From an uncultured Bacilli bacterium (GTDB taxonomy: Bacteria > Bacillota_I > Bacilli_A > RF39 > UBA660), in assembly GCA_910586865.1 (NCBI GenBank), contig CAJUIY010000011.1, positions 1 to 42,707 of the forward strand: a DNA stretch of 42,707 bases, in the 5' to 3' direction. A program made the translations under genes and the position numbers. How positions within the stretch are numbered: position 1 is the stretch's first letter; each line of letters starts with the position of its first letter. The notes under the pieces are model-generated. The model had not been told where the DNA came from and did no database searches. It was given only the letters and a program-made list of their open reading frames with translations. Of the stretch, positions 26,082-34,895 are shown one piece after another.

Positions 26082-26123
26082 ACTTTTGGAATTGAGCTTT
26101 ATTATAAAAGTAGTGATTTTCTT

Positions 26124-26486
26124 CTAAATATCTAGTATTGATGCAATCCAAGGACAACCAAATACAAAGCGATTTAGTTGAAAATGATAGGTATTCGTAC
26201 CAATTTGGATCGTCATTTTACCAAGAATAAAGACATGGCTTACTTTAAAATCTTTTACCTCTTCCCAAGGAATTTTTACAAACTTTTCTCCATCTCTTTC
26301 ATAGATTGCTATCCCTATTTCATCAAAGTAAAAGAAATAGTAGGCACTCTCTTCAAAATTGATATAAGTCTTCCATGGTGTTGGTAAAATACAATTTGGC
26401 ATCGGAATATTCGTGCCATAAATGATATTCTTTGTTTTGGTTATCTTATATTTTTCTAGTATTGCTTCTAACTGCTTCGTAATCAT
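26124..26486 (-). CDS. Hypothetical protein, PH-like
   Basis: 120 aa from ATG 26486 with SD AAGGGGA; the longer frame overlaps the upstream gene and lacks an SD. Mostly beta-strand pattern (NFEESAYYFFYFDEIGIAIY, KIPWEEVKDFKVSHVFILGK, MTIQIGTNTYHFQLNRF), compatible with a bacterial PH-like domain. No signal or membrane helix. Starts 1 bp after the stop of the upstream membrane protein gene, so they are cotranscribed and coupled. Function unknown. Confidence 0.65.
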   Translation of the reverse strand: MITKQLEAILEKYKITKTKNIIYGTNIPMPNCILPTPWKTYINFEESAYYFFYFDEIGIAIYERDGEKFVKIPWEEVKDFKVSHVFILGKMTIQIGTNTYHFQLNRFVFGCPWIASILDI

Positions 26487-26487
26487 T

Positions 26488-27654
26488 TTAATCCCCTTGG
26501 TATTGATAAGCGGAAATACCACCATCTGATAATAAATTATTATATGGATAAACCGCAAAGGCTACAGAACCATTATTATAAAACACAATCGCCGTTTTCA
26601 CATGAGAGCTACTAATATCTTGAGCAAAGTCATGTTTTTCAATTTTGAATGTATAATTCTCACTCGTTTTTCCATTCCCGAAATTGGCTCCACTTAACGT
26701 AGCTGTTTGATTACTATTAATCACTAGTGTTTGGCCCATTGCACCATCGATTCCAGTATAAGTACCATACTTCACCGTAACTCCATCTAGATTTAAACCT
26801 TTCTTTGCTTCCTCTTCTTTTTGTTTCTGTAGTTCTTCTTCTTTTTTCTTTTCTACTTCTTCTTGAGCTTTGTTCATCTCTTCTATTTTTTGAAGAACCT
26901 CTTGTAATTGTTTTTCTACTTTCTTCACAACTTTATCTAATATTTCTTCTTGTGTTTGATAGTTTGCGATAGAACTCGTAACCACTTCTTTTATTTTTTT
27001 GTCACTATCCTCTAGGTTATATTCTATGCTTTTATTTTTATCCTCTACTTTTATAAATTGTTTATCAAATTTAGAAATCGAAATGGAATTGCCATTGATA
27101 TCGGTAACGCTTTCTTCTTCTCCATCCTTAAAATCATAAGTGGTATAAGAAAAACCTTCCTTTTGATCTTTTTTATCTTTCATATTTTCAATAGAATCAC
27201 TTATTGTTGTATAATGCTCTCCTGCATCATCTGTCATTTTAATATAATAATGATAAGATTTATCCTCAATTTTATATAAATATTCGACTTCACTTGGTTG
27301 CAAAAAAGACAGACGATTTACAAGTTTCTCATCGTTCATATAATAAACATCCACATAATTCTTTTTTTCTTTTTCATAAGTTCTTACCATAACAGGATCC
27401 TTCTTTTCTTCTATCTCATAAAAACTTATTTTGGTATTCTTCTTATTCTTATCGTCCTCTCTCTTGTCTTCTTTTTGTTTTTTTAACTCTTGATAGTAGA
27501 TTTCTCCCCATTCTTCTTTTATTGGCTTTTTAAACTCTAATTCTTGATAAATAAAATACCCACCAACAGAAAGAGCTATTACCACGAAAAGACACATACC
27601 ACCTATGATGAATCCCTTCTTTGTTTTCTTTTGATTTCTTTCCTTATTTTTCAT
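26488..27654 (-). CDS. Membrane-anchored extracellular protein with coiled coil
   Basis: 388 aa from ATG 27654 (SD AAGGAG); the upstream extension of the frame has no SD. Basic N-terminus, one membrane helix (FIIGGMCLFVVIALSVGGYFI), a long charged beta-rich region, a Lys/Glu/Gln coiled coil (VEKKKEEELQKQKEEEAKK region) and a C-terminal beta domain of about 100 aa (VTVKYGTYTGIDGAMG...LSDGGISAYQYQGD). Exposed outside the cell; not a recognised family. Operon with the 26124 gene. Confidence 0.7.
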   Translation of the reverse strand: MKNKERNQKKTKKGFIIGGMCLFVVIALSVGGYFIYQELEFKKPIKEEWGEIYYQELKKQKEDKREDDKNKKNTKISFYEIEEKKDPVMVRTYEKEKKNYVDVYYMNDEKLVNRLSFLQPSEVEYLYKIEDKSYHYYIKMTDDAGEHYTTISDSIENMKDKKDQKEGFSYTTYDFKDGEEESVTDINGNSISISKFDKQFIKVEDKNKSIEYNLEDSDKKIKEVVTSSIANYQTQEEILDKVVKKVEKQLQEVLQKIEEMNKAQEEVEKKKEEELQKQKEEEAKKGLNLDGVTVKYGTYTGIDGAMGQTLVINSNQTATLSGANFGNGKTSENYTFKIEKHDFAQDISSSHVKTAIVFYNNGSVAFAVYPYNNLLSDGGISAYQYQGD

Positions 27655-27834
27655 TTTTTTCTCCTTATTCCTATTTGTACTTCCTTTTATCCTATGAAGC
27701 TTATTATAAAATATTGATAGATACCTACTATAAAATATTAAATCACGTTTTAACAGAAGTCTCTTTTTTAAAGAATAACACAAAACAAACAAAAAAACTA
27801 GGAAAATTATTTTTTATCCGAGTAATTTTTTCTG

Positions 27835-28632
27835 CTAAACACCTACACTTATTGTTTCTGGTAATGTACTTCCTCCATCAATCACAAACTCATGCCCTGT
27901 GATATAAGAAGATTCGGAGCTTGCTAAAAAGGCTACAAGTTCTCCTAACTCTTCAATCGTTCCTAATCGTTTCATTGGAATAGCAGAGGCAATACCATTA
28001 ATTACTTCTTCTGGATTTTCTGGATTGGTATCCTTCCCAATTCCTTCTACCATTGGTGTTAAGATATAACCTGGTAATATCGCATTTGCTCGAATATGAT
28101 CACTTACTAATTCCACTGCTAATGCTTTTGTAAATCCAATTAAGGCAGCTTTTGTAGTAGCATAAGCAACTTCTCCACTATCTGCTACCATCGCACCCGT
28201 TACACTAGATAAGTTAACAATACTAGATTCTTTATTTTCTTTTAAATAAGGAACTACTGCTTTCGTTACATTCCAAGCACCTTTTATATTAATATCAAAA
28301 TGAAAGTCTCTTACCTCATCTGACATCGTATCAAATCTTTCTAACTTACAAACCCCTGCATTATTTATCAAAATATCAATATGTTGGTACTCTTTTTTTA
28401 TTTCTTCCACACTAGTTTTTACTTTTTCACTATCTCTAATATCTACTTGATAACCACTAATATGCGAATCTTGATATTCTTCTTTTAATTTATCTATCGT
28501 GTCATTAAGACAATCTGCATAATCTAAAATAGCAATATCTGCTCCATACTTTAAAAAAACTTTCACAATCCCTAATCCATTTCCCATGGCACCACCTGTG
28601 ACAATGGCTACTTTTCCTTCTAACTTTTTCAT
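27835..28632 (-). CDS. Short-chain dehydrogenase/reductase (SDR)
   Basis: 265 aa, classical SDR size. NAD(P)-binding TGGAMGNGLG (near residue 12), NNAG motif (DILINNAGVCKLERF), catalytic S...YxxxK (NLSSVTGAMV, VAYATTKAALIG), and C-terminal YITGHEFVIDGGSTLPE. Overall similar to UcpA/3-oxoacyl-ACP-reductase-like SDRs; substrate not predictable. An Asp after the second strand (AILDYAD) favours NAD over NADP. SD AGGAGG. Monocistronic. Confidence 0.92.
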   Translation of the reverse strand: MKKLEGKVAIVTGGAMGNGLGIVKVFLKYGADIAILDYADCLNDTIDKLKEEYQDSHISGYQVDIRDSEKVKTSVEEIKKEYQHIDILINNAGVCKLERFDTMSDEVRDFHFDINIKGAWNVTKAVVPYLKENKESSIVNLSSVTGAMVADSGEVAYATTKAALIGFTKALAVELVSDHIRANAILPGYILTPMVEGIGKDTNPENPEEVINGIASAIPMKRLGTIEELGELVAFLASSESSYITGHEFVIDGGSTLPETISVGV

Positions 28633-28691
28633 CTTAATCCTCCTCTATTATTTAGATTATAACACAAAAATCTAAATCTTCCTATGAAACG

Positions 28692-28722
28692 AAAAAAATA
28701 CGATAAAATAATTCTATCGCAT
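28692..28722 (-). terminator. Terminator after the 31062-28741 gene run
   Basis: Minus strand ATGCGATA/TATCGTAT (8 pairs, one G-U) with a 9-nt loop, followed by TTTTTT, 19 bp after the stop of the 28741 gene. Confidence 0.7.
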
Positions 28723-28740
28723 ATAAAATAAAAAACGTGA

Positions 28741-29097
28741 TTAGTGCCTATCCTCCAAAAGAAAAGCATCCATCTCTCCTTTTTCAAAAAAGAATACTTC
28801 TTCCTGTTTTTCTTGATCTCTTACTGGTAAAAATATAGAAAGCTTCACAGCTTGATGACCACATTTTAGGCATCGATACCAATGAATACCACAAGCATAA
28901 TATCCTACAGGAATATCTTTCTTTTTTTCTACTTTTATAAGATTTTTAATATAATAAGAAGCATTTTGATGTGATACATAATGTCCTACTGTCATTGGTA
29001 GCATATATAGTTGTTTTCTTACAACCTCCATCTTATCTGTACACTCACTACACCAATCATCATGAAAAAAAGAACGAATTTTTCGAAGTGTTTTCAT
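28741..29097 (-). CDS. Hypothetical protein with two CxxC zinc-ribbon halves
   Basis: 118 aa. Two Cys pairs (WCSECTDK near 16-22 and YRCLKCGHQAV near 75-83) could form one zinc-binding ribbon. The rest is not recognised. ATG overlaps the stop of the 29094-29687 gene (ATGA), so translation is coupled. Last gene before a terminator. Confidence 0.7.
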   Translation of the reverse strand: MKTLRKIRSFFHDDWCSECTDKMEVVRKQLYMLPMTVGHYVSHQNASYYIKNLIKVEKKKDIPVGYYACGIHWYRCLKCGHQAVKLSIFLPVRDQEKQEEVFFFEKGEMDAFLLEDRH

Positions 29098-29687
29098 TGT
29101 CTTTTTGCTTTCTTCCTAGCTTCTTCTATCGTCTTTACCACCATATCTGCCTTTGAAATTCCTGTTAATATATAATTACTATCCATTCGGAAACGTTGAT
29201 TAGAAGTAAACGTATCTACTCTTATTTTAATACCATCTAGAATAAATAGAAAGCTTACTCGACTACTACCTTCCATAAATCCTACTCCACACTTTCCATC
29301 ATCTACCCAACATTTTTCAATACGAGAGGCATCTACAAGATAGGCATCAAACGGATTCCAGAAGAAAACGAATCCAACTTGTCCCTTTTGAGAATCAATG
29401 ATTACGGTCTTTCCTCTTCCATAGAAAGTATGATTTCTACTAAAACCCTTCTCCTCTAGTTCTCGTTCAAACTTTTTTGTCTTTTGTTTGAAAAGAACAG
29501 TTCCACCAAAACTCCACCAAAGAACAGATAAAGCAGGTGGTATTAAAAGAAGAATAACTGCTCCATTTCCTTTTGGAAAGTAAAAGTAACTAATTCCCAT
29601 ACAAATGGCACAAATAACAATAGGAATGATAAGATATCCTAGTAAATAGAGAATATTAATTTTTTTGATTTTTTTCTCGCTCATCAT
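29094..29687 (-). CDS. Hypothetical membrane protein
   Basis: 197 aa. Two membrane helices near the N-terminus (LLGYLIIPIVICAICMGISY, AVILLLIPPALSVLWW), then a beta-rich cytoplasmic part (KTVIIDSQKGQVGFVFFWNP, SRIEKCWVDDG, DGIKIRVDTFTSNQRFRMDS). Same strand and 12-bp spacing as the neighbouring gene. Not recognised. Confidence 0.7.
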   Translation of the reverse strand: MMSEKKIKKINILYLLGYLIIPIVICAICMGISYFYFPKGNGAVILLLIPPALSVLWWSFGGTVLFKQKTKKFERELEEKGFSRNHTFYGRGKTVIIDSQKGQVGFVFFWNPFDAYLVDASRIEKCWVDDGKCGVGFMEGSSRVSFLFILDGIKIRVDTFTSNQRFRMDSNYILTGISKADMVVKTIEEARKKAKRQ

Positions 29688-29699
29688 AAAACTCCTCCT

Positions 29700-30365
29700 T
29701 TATTCCCATTCTGATTTTTTCTTATTCTTAGGGGCAAAGAAATATGGGAAGATTCCAATTTTCGAACCAATTGTATGAAAAATTGGAAAAGTAAATAATA
29801 CGGTTAATAATTGAATTAATATAATAGGTCCTTCGATAAAAGATTCCTCACTTGCAATTTCTGCCTTACCCACCATATCAATATAAAAATCTTTTCTAGT
29901 TAGTGACTCTTTATGTTCTATCTGTTCTATAAAATACGTATCCTTACTCAAATCTTCTTTTATAATACGTCCAACTGGCAGAGTAGAATTCCCACTAAAG
30001 ATAGAATCACCATCACTCTCTACCGATTCATTATTGATACGAGCAGCCACTTTTTCCCCAGATGGTAATGTTAGGGCATAAAGATACATTCCTTTGTAAT
30101 AACCTGCTCCTTTATTTCGATATTCGATACCAGGAGAGATTACCGTAAAGGTATCATGGGATAACAAATCTTCTATATTTTGTGCTCGAAAAACTTCTTC
30201 TGTTGCCTTTCCACCAATCTCTCCCATACCTACTTTATGTTCCTCTTTATGTACTTCATACTTTTGTACCAAAAATTTACTAGCTATTTTCTCTGCTCCC
30301 ATTGCCAGTAATACACTAAATAATAAACAAAGCCATATATCAAATCTTAAATGATGATATCGCAT
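29700..30365 (-). CDS. Hypothetical protein with N- and C-terminal membrane helices
   Basis: 221 aa. A membrane helix at each end (IWLCLLFSVLLAMGAEKI; GPIILIQLLTVLFTFPIFH) and a beta-rich domain between them (YYKGMYLYALTLPSGEKVAA RINNESVE region) that would be extracytoplasmic. Not recognised; member of the same minus-strand run as its neighbours. Confidence 0.65.
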   Translation of the reverse strand: MRYHHLRFDIWLCLLFSVLLAMGAEKIASKFLVQKYEVHKEEHKVGMGEIGGKATEEVFRAQNIEDLLSHDTFTVISPGIEYRNKGAGYYKGMYLYALTLPSGEKVAARINNESVESDGDSIFSGNSTLPVGRIIKEDLSKDTYFIEQIEHKESLTRKDFYIDMVGKAEIASEESFIEGPIILIQLLTVLFTFPIFHTIGSKIGIFPYFFAPKNKKKSEWE

Positions 30366-30423
30366 AATACTATCTTCACCTTTCTACTTCATTATCTATT
30401 CTCTTAATCCATTTTATTAGTAT

Positions 30424-31062
30424 TTAATTGGAGGTATTCTTATTCAATTGTTTTGGAACCTCTGGTCTACTATAATTGGTTAAACAAACCATTTTATTGA
30501 TTCTTTCATCTTGGAATAAGCCTATAATATAAGAAATCTCTTTATCTTCTACGTTCACTAAATAATCATATATTCTCTTATCACATAAAACTTCAGGTTG
30601 TAAACAAGTACTTATAATACCATCTTCCGATACTTTATGATTATCATGTTGCAAATAATACAAAATAGCTTCGTTACTAACATTTAACATCTGACATTCT
30701 AATCTAGCTAATGCTTTATACTTATTATTCATTGGTGTCTTGGATAAAAAGTAAGGAATATCACGAGCTACAGCACACAAAAAGGAACTTCTTTCCTCAC
30801 TTACTAAATAATTTAGTAAATCATATAAGGAAATTTTATCTTCTTTTTCAAAATCTTTCGTTGGACATAAAAATTCTGCTACTTCAATTGGTCTTTTCAT
30901 ATCTACTTTTTGTCCTCTAATTTCTGATAATTCACGAATAATTCGGGTAAGATAACTTTTCTCTTCTACTTTTATCTCTTGGATATCGAATAAAAATGCA
31001 GAGGATATCATTTCTATCAATTTATCTTTGGAAAAAACTTTTGGTTCTTTCTTTATCTCCAT
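30424..31062 (-). CDS. Hypothetical helical protein
   Basis: 212 aa from ATG 31062, with SD AGAGGTG 8 nt before it; the longer frame from 31104 lies upstream of that SD. Helix-rich, soluble (EKDKISLYDLLNYLVSEERS, KYKALARLECQMLNVSNEAI), with an Asn/Lys-rich tail. Function unknown. Own promoter at 31095-31123; the next genes downstream on the same strand are the small membrane proteins. Confidence 0.65.
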   Translation of the reverse strand: MEIKKEPKVFSKDKLIEMISSAFLFDIQEIKVEEKSYLTRIIRELSEIRGQKVDMKRPIEVAEFLCPTKDFEKEDKISLYDLLNYLVSEERSSFLCAVARDIPYFLSKTPMNNKYKALARLECQMLNVSNEAILYYLQHDNHKVSEDGIISTCLQPEVLCDKRIYDYLVNVEDKEISYIIGLFQDERINKMVCLTNYSRPEVPKQLNKNTSN

Positions 31063-31094
31063 AATCAAATCACCTCTTCCCCATTTGCTATCAT

Positions 31095-31123
31095 AGTATA
31101 ACACAATATTCTAATCAGTACAA
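31095..31123 (-). promoter_or_regulatory. Promoter of the 31062 gene
   Basis: TTGTAC (31118-31123), 17 bp, TATACT (31095-31100) on the minus strand; it starts right at the end of the small ORF 31125-31250. Confidence 0.55.
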
Positions 31124-31124
31124 T

Positions 31125-31250
31125 CTATTTTATGGGATGGGACGTAATAATAGTATATCTATTTTGGTAAACAAGACTATCTTCCTTGCAAATCTTCTCT
31201 TTGCACCATCCAACAACATCTTCTATATCAAGTGTGAGATTTCTTTTCAT
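31125..31250 (-). CDS. Possible 41-aa small protein downstream of the STAND gene
   Basis: ATG 31250 with AAGGGGA 9 nt upstream, running to TAG 31125. The product starts MKRNLTLDIEDVVGWCKEKI and contains two Cys. It follows the STAND ATPase gene by about 65 bp on the same strand and could be cotranscribed. No family recognised; it may also be the head of a decayed gene. The remaining part of 31105-31315 shows nothing else. Confidence 0.4.
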   Translation of the reverse strand: MKRNLTLDIEDVVGWCKEKICKEDSLVYQNRYTIITSHPIK

Positions 31251-31315
31251 TCTTTCTTCCCCTTAATGTTGAATGAATTTATTCTAAATTACTTCATAGT
31301 ATTTCTTTTTCCTTC

Positions 31316-33631
31316 TTATAATCCATTTCCTTCTATTTTTCTGATTTTATTTTTTAAATCTGCCATATCTTCCCAAGCATTCATTAATTCATACTTTTCC
31401 TTTGCTCTTTCTAAATATTCATCTCTTTTTGAAAAATCATGAAGATACGTAAGTAAAATTGTTTTATAATGAAAAAATCCTGCTTCGTTTCGAATATCTT
31501 TTACACTTTTTGTTTTTAATAACTCTTCACACTTTAACAATTCTCTTGAAATTTTTTCTATAACATCCATACTTTTTTCAAAAGAGATAACTTGATTCAT
31601 CAAAACACCTACAAGTAGAAGTTCATAATCTAATTGTGCTCTAACAAAATTTACTTCTTCCATCTTTTTTATTTTTTCTTCTAACGTAGAGATTTTTTTC
31701 TTGTCGTCCCTCTCTATTTTTAAATAACTTCTAGTAAGCCATAATTCATTTACTAATTTTCGATATAGACTAATATCTTTAAAGTAATCAATTTCATTCT
31801 TTTTCCATATTTTATAACATGTCTGATAATCTTTCTCACAATGGTATAAATATAGGGCTTTTACATGATAATAAAGACACATAACTCTAGGAATAATACA
31901 TGCATTTTCCTCTACCTCTTTCTCTACTATTTCTAGATAGTACAAAGCTTCCTTATTATTTTTAGATTTTGAACAAATATTAATATAATCACATAAAGCT
32001 TCTACATAATCATTGGTAAGCTCTAATTCTTTCGCCATAGTAGCTCTTTTTAAATGAAAAGAGTCATCTCCTATTTGCCAAATACCTCTCACATAAAGAT
32101 AATATTTTAATTCTTTTACGATTTTCATATATTCAAGTTTCCTATCATTTCTTTCTAGGTAAGTTAATACCTCTTTTACAAGCCCCCACTCCTCAAAATC
32201 ATCCAATAATTTTAATTTTTCTAAATCGTTATAACATTCTCCAATGGAAGTTACCACATCTAAATAATACGTAGCAATGTTATCTAAAAACTTCGCCACA
32301 TCAAAATTTTCTTTTTCTTCATATTGTAGTACCAAAGTCTTTATCATGTTATTCATATTTACACGAGGATTTTGTAATATAAGGACATCTAATAAATCAT
32401 TATCATAACATTTTTCTAATGCCTTTTTCCATTCTTCGCTTTTATAATCTTTTGATAACAAATAAGAAACTAATTTTAACGAGATGGAATGATGAAATTT
32501 AGCAACAACGATTAAGATTTTTTTTGAAAGAGAATTCATCTTCTCCCAACTATCCGAAATAATCTTTTCAGCAAAAGAATCATAAATAGCATTTTTTCTA
32601 CTAGAATATTTGCTAAGTGCATCCTTAAAAGAAAGGCCTAATTTCATTTCCTCTTCCATTTGTTGAATAATAGCTACTGTAAGATAAGGTATTCCTCCTG
32701 TTAATTGATAGAGCGTATCGATAAATTCAGGATTGAAAAGAAAAAACATTTCTTCCTTTCTAATTTTTAAGATTTTCTCCATCTCTTCTTTGAAAAAACA
32801 GTCATTGATACAAAAGACTTTCGAATAAGAAGTTAGCTTTTTTGAATATTTTTTAAAATTATCGACTGTTAAAAGAATCACTTTTACCTCATTCGATACT
32901 TCCTTTATAAACGCTAAAGTCTCCTCATCTAATGAAGTATGAGAAAAATCAATTGTAAGGATAGAGCGACCTTTTTTTAGTATACGAAGGCATTCTTCTT
33001 TTTTTCTCTCTTTCTCTATGGAAAAATCGATATCCAAAAATCGACTAATCCCATCTACTATTTGCTCTACTAGATGGTTTCCTTGTTTTATATCCACAAA
33101 TAGTATATTTTCATATTCATTTTTATAAAGGAAAGAAGAAAGATAGGCCATAACAGATTTTGTTTTCCCACTTAATTTATAACCAAAGATATAAGCAATA
33201 TTCACAAAACTATTTAAAAATTCATCTAGGAAACTTTCTAATTTCTTGGGTACTACAATAGAGGATAAATCAACAGGAGGTAAATTATGTTTTGTTTTAT
33301 AAATTATACCACTTTCTAAAATAATAGCACTAGAAGCTATACTATATTCTTTTATGAACTTCTCTATTTCTTCATTGGAAATTCCTATTAGTTTACAATA
33401 ATTTCTAACTCCATTTAGAAAACTTGCTAAATCCTTAGGGATTGTTCCAGTTAAAAACTTTCGAATGCTTACTTCCGAATAATAGGTATAATCCGCTAAT
33501 CTTTGATAAATAAAAGTTTTGCTAGAAATTTCTCCTTTTACCGAATGATGTTTTAAAAAATCTGTTATTTTTTGAATGAATTCTTGTAATAATTTTGCTC
33601 TTTTTTCTATTAAAAGTTCTTCTGTTTCCAT
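31316..33631 (-). CDS. STAND-type ATPase with N-terminal HTH and C-terminal helical repeats
   Basis: 771 aa from ATG 33631 (GGTGAT upstream; GTG 33640 is an alternative). Domains: XRE-like HTH (RLADYTYYSEVSIRKFLTGT, about 47-66); P-loop AAA/STAND domain with Walker A GYKLSGKTKS (about 154) and Walker B SILTIDFSH (about 227); a sensor/winged-helix part with LYQLTGGIPYLTVAII, the GGxP box of STAND ATPases; then about 350 aa of helical TPR-like repeats. STAND proteins are ATP-driven switches that sense a ligand with the repeat domain. With a DNA-binding head this is most likely a signal-responsive transcription regulator. It is divergent from the RtcB-like gene. A defence role (NLR-like) is the alternative. 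Confidence 0.75.
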   Translation of the reverse strand: METEELLIEKRAKLLQEFIQKITDFLKHHSVKGEISSKTFIYQRLADYTYYSEVSIRKFLTGTIPKDLASFLNGVRNYCKLIGISNEEIEKFIKEYSIASSAIILESGIIYKTKHNLPPVDLSSIVVPKKLESFLDEFLNSFVNIAYIFGYKLSGKTKSVMAYLSSFLYKNEYENILFVDIKQGNHLVEQIVDGISRFLDIDFSIEKERKKEECLRILKKGRSILTIDFSHTSLDEETLAFIKEVSNEVKVILLTVDNFKKYSKKLTSYSKVFCINDCFFKEEMEKILKIRKEEMFFLFNPEFIDTLYQLTGGIPYLTVAIIQQMEEEMKLGLSFKDALSKYSSRKNAIYDSFAEKIISDSWEKMNSLSKKILIVVAKFHHSISLKLVSYLLSKDYKSEEWKKALEKCYDNDLLDVLILQNPRVNMNNMIKTLVLQYEEKENFDVAKFLDNIATYYLDVVTSIGECYNDLEKLKLLDDFEEWGLVKEVLTYLERNDRKLEYMKIVKELKYYLYVRGIWQIGDDSFHLKRATMAKELELTNDYVEALCDYINICSKSKNNKEALYYLEIVEKEVEENACIIPRVMCLYYHVKALYLYHCEKDYQTCYKIWKKNEIDYFKDISLYRKLVNELWLTRSYLKIERDDKKKISTLEEKIKKMEEVNFVRAQLDYELLLVGVLMNQVISFEKSMDVIEKISRELLKCEELLKTKSVKDIRNEAGFFHYKTILLTYLHDFSKRDEYLERAKEKYELMNAWEDMADLKNKIRKIEGNGL

Positions 33632-33662
33632 TTTTATCACCCAATTTCACTCATTTTTTCTT

Positions 33663-33691
33663 ATTATATCATTCTAAATTATTCCTATCAA
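33663..33691 (-). promoter_or_regulatory. Promoter of the STAND ATPase gene
   Basis: TTGATA (33686-33691), 17 bp, TATAAT (33663-33668) on the minus strand. The -35 box is one half of the palindrome 33686-33706, so a protein bound there would block transcription. Confidence 0.65.
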
Positions 33692-33726
33692 TTCTTTAAA
33701 TTGATATTTTTTTTATCAATTTGATA
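33686..33726. promoter_or_regulatory. Two palindromes in the STAND/RtcB-like divergent region, candidate operators
   Basis: First: TATCAATT-CTTTA-AATTGATA (33686-33706). Second: TTATCAA-T-TTGATAA (33713-33727). Both share the half-site TATCAA/TTGATA. One overlaps the -35 of the STAND gene, and the second lies 76 bp before the RtcB-like ATG. The AT-rich context weakens the statistical case, but spacing and symmetry fit operators for an HTH regulator. Confidence 0.5.
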
Positions 33727-33801
33727 ATTTTGTTATGTCGAAAAAGATAAGAAAATCATCTATAGTAAACGTTGTAATTTTTTAAGGAAGGAAGATATAG
33801 A

Positions 33802-34893
33802 ATGATAGATTTAACAATTCATGATGATACACAAAAAGAAATTATCAAACATCTAAAAATAACAGAAAAATTACTTTCCTCTGTTACCTCAAGACTATCT
33901 CATCAACAAAAAAGAGCAAAGATAACAGCTCTACCTGATTTAGGAATTTCTCGTAATGTTACTAGAATGATGGGTGGATTTTTTACAGGTGCTTGTTACT
34001 CTTGGGATTGTGAAATACCATTTATACCAATTGATGCTACCGTGAATGCTTGTGGTACTGCTATTTATAAATTAAGAAAAGAAATAGACACTAAAGAATT
34101 GGTAAAACGAGTCTTAAAAGAACAAAACGATAAATCGAAATTCAACTGGAACTATACTACAGGAAATCATTTTGTTATTTTGGCTCAATCAAAAGGAGAA
34201 TATGAATTAGAAAGTGGTAACTATTTCATTGTTCATGCTTCTGCAAATGAATATAAATATGGAAAATATGGACTATATCCTGGAGATAATGTTTGGTATC
34301 AAAAAGATATTAAAAAAGAAGTAGATAAAAATAATAACCGATATTTGCGCTATATCACAGGTGATTCTGCTATAAAGTTTTATCAAATAGCAAGAGAACT
34401 TTTAACCTTTAATCAAGAAAGAAATCGCTACTTTTGTGAAAGGGTCTTAGGAAATGAATTTTCTGAAAAAGAGGTCCTTAACATTAATCACTACGGTATG
34501 CCTAATAATCATACTATCTGTATTGGTGCTCATTTCGAGCTAAAAGAGTATCCCCTACTAACCTCTTTTCAAAAACCGATTTACTTAATATCTCCAAATC
34601 AAGATACTTTTTCCTATTCTCCTCATGGTCTTGGTCTTTTTTTAGAAAAACCGGAGATTCAATATAGCGAAAATAAAATAAGAATTGGCAAAAAAGAATT
34701 TTCCTATGGAGAAAGTATTGAAATTGGAATAGATGCAATTAATCGACAATCATCAAAAAATAGTGACCTAGATGCTTATGTAGCAAAAATACTAACTATC
34801 TGCAAGGGAAACATTACCGGAAAACTATACCAAATGGCTTCTATATCAAAAGATGGAGTAAAGATTTTCCAAAAAGAAAGGAAAAGTGTTTAA
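33802..34893 (+). CDS. Divergent RtcB-like protein (RNA ligase fold)
   Basis: 363 aa. The RtcB motif order can be traced through strong divergence: ALPDLG (43-48) for the AMPDVHPG box; IPIDATVNACGTAIYKL (75-91) for VGVDIGCGM, with Cys84 kept; TTGNHFVIL (119-127) for GGGNHF, with Asn122/His123 kept; VHASANE (144-150) for HSGSRG, His145 kept; INHYGMPNNHTICIGAH (228-244); SYSPHGLGLF (271-280) for HGAGR, His275 kept; and a C-terminal DLDAYVAKILTI...GVKI like the RtcB end. RtcB joins 2',3'-cyclic phosphate or 3'-phosphate to 5'-OH RNA ends with Mn2+ and GTP. The Asp of DIGCGM seems shifted, so activity is uncertain. SD AAGGAAGG. The phosphatase gene follows after 2 bp. Confidence 0.6.
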   Translation: MIDLTIHDDTQKEIIKHLKITEKLLSSVTSRLSHQQKRAKITALPDLGISRNVTRMMGGFFTGACYSWDCEIPFIPIDATVNACGTAIYKLRKEIDTKELVKRVLKEQNDKSKFNWNYTTGNHFVILAQSKGEYELESGNYFIVHASANEYKYGKYGLYPGDNVWYQKDIKKEVDKNNNRYLRYITGDSAIKFYQIARELLTFNQERNRYFCERVLGNEFSEKEVLNINHYGMPNNHTICIGAHFELKEYPLLTSFQKPIYLISPNQDTFSYSPHGLGLFLEKPEIQYSENKIRIGKKEFSYGESIEIGIDAINRQSSKNSDLDAYVAKILTICKGNITGKLYQMASISKDGVKIFQKERKSV

Positions 34894-34895
34894 AT

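Noticed and set aside
26488..27792. Longer start (27792) for the membrane protein gene
   Set aside because: No SD at 27792, whereas ATG 27654 has AAGGAG and is followed by a proper basic region and membrane helix.
31316..33631. SARP/LuxR-type regulator or classical Avs defence ATPase as exact identity
   Set aside because: No LuxR HTH and no recognisable nuclease or other effector domain at the N-terminus; only the general HTH-STAND-repeat layout is supported.
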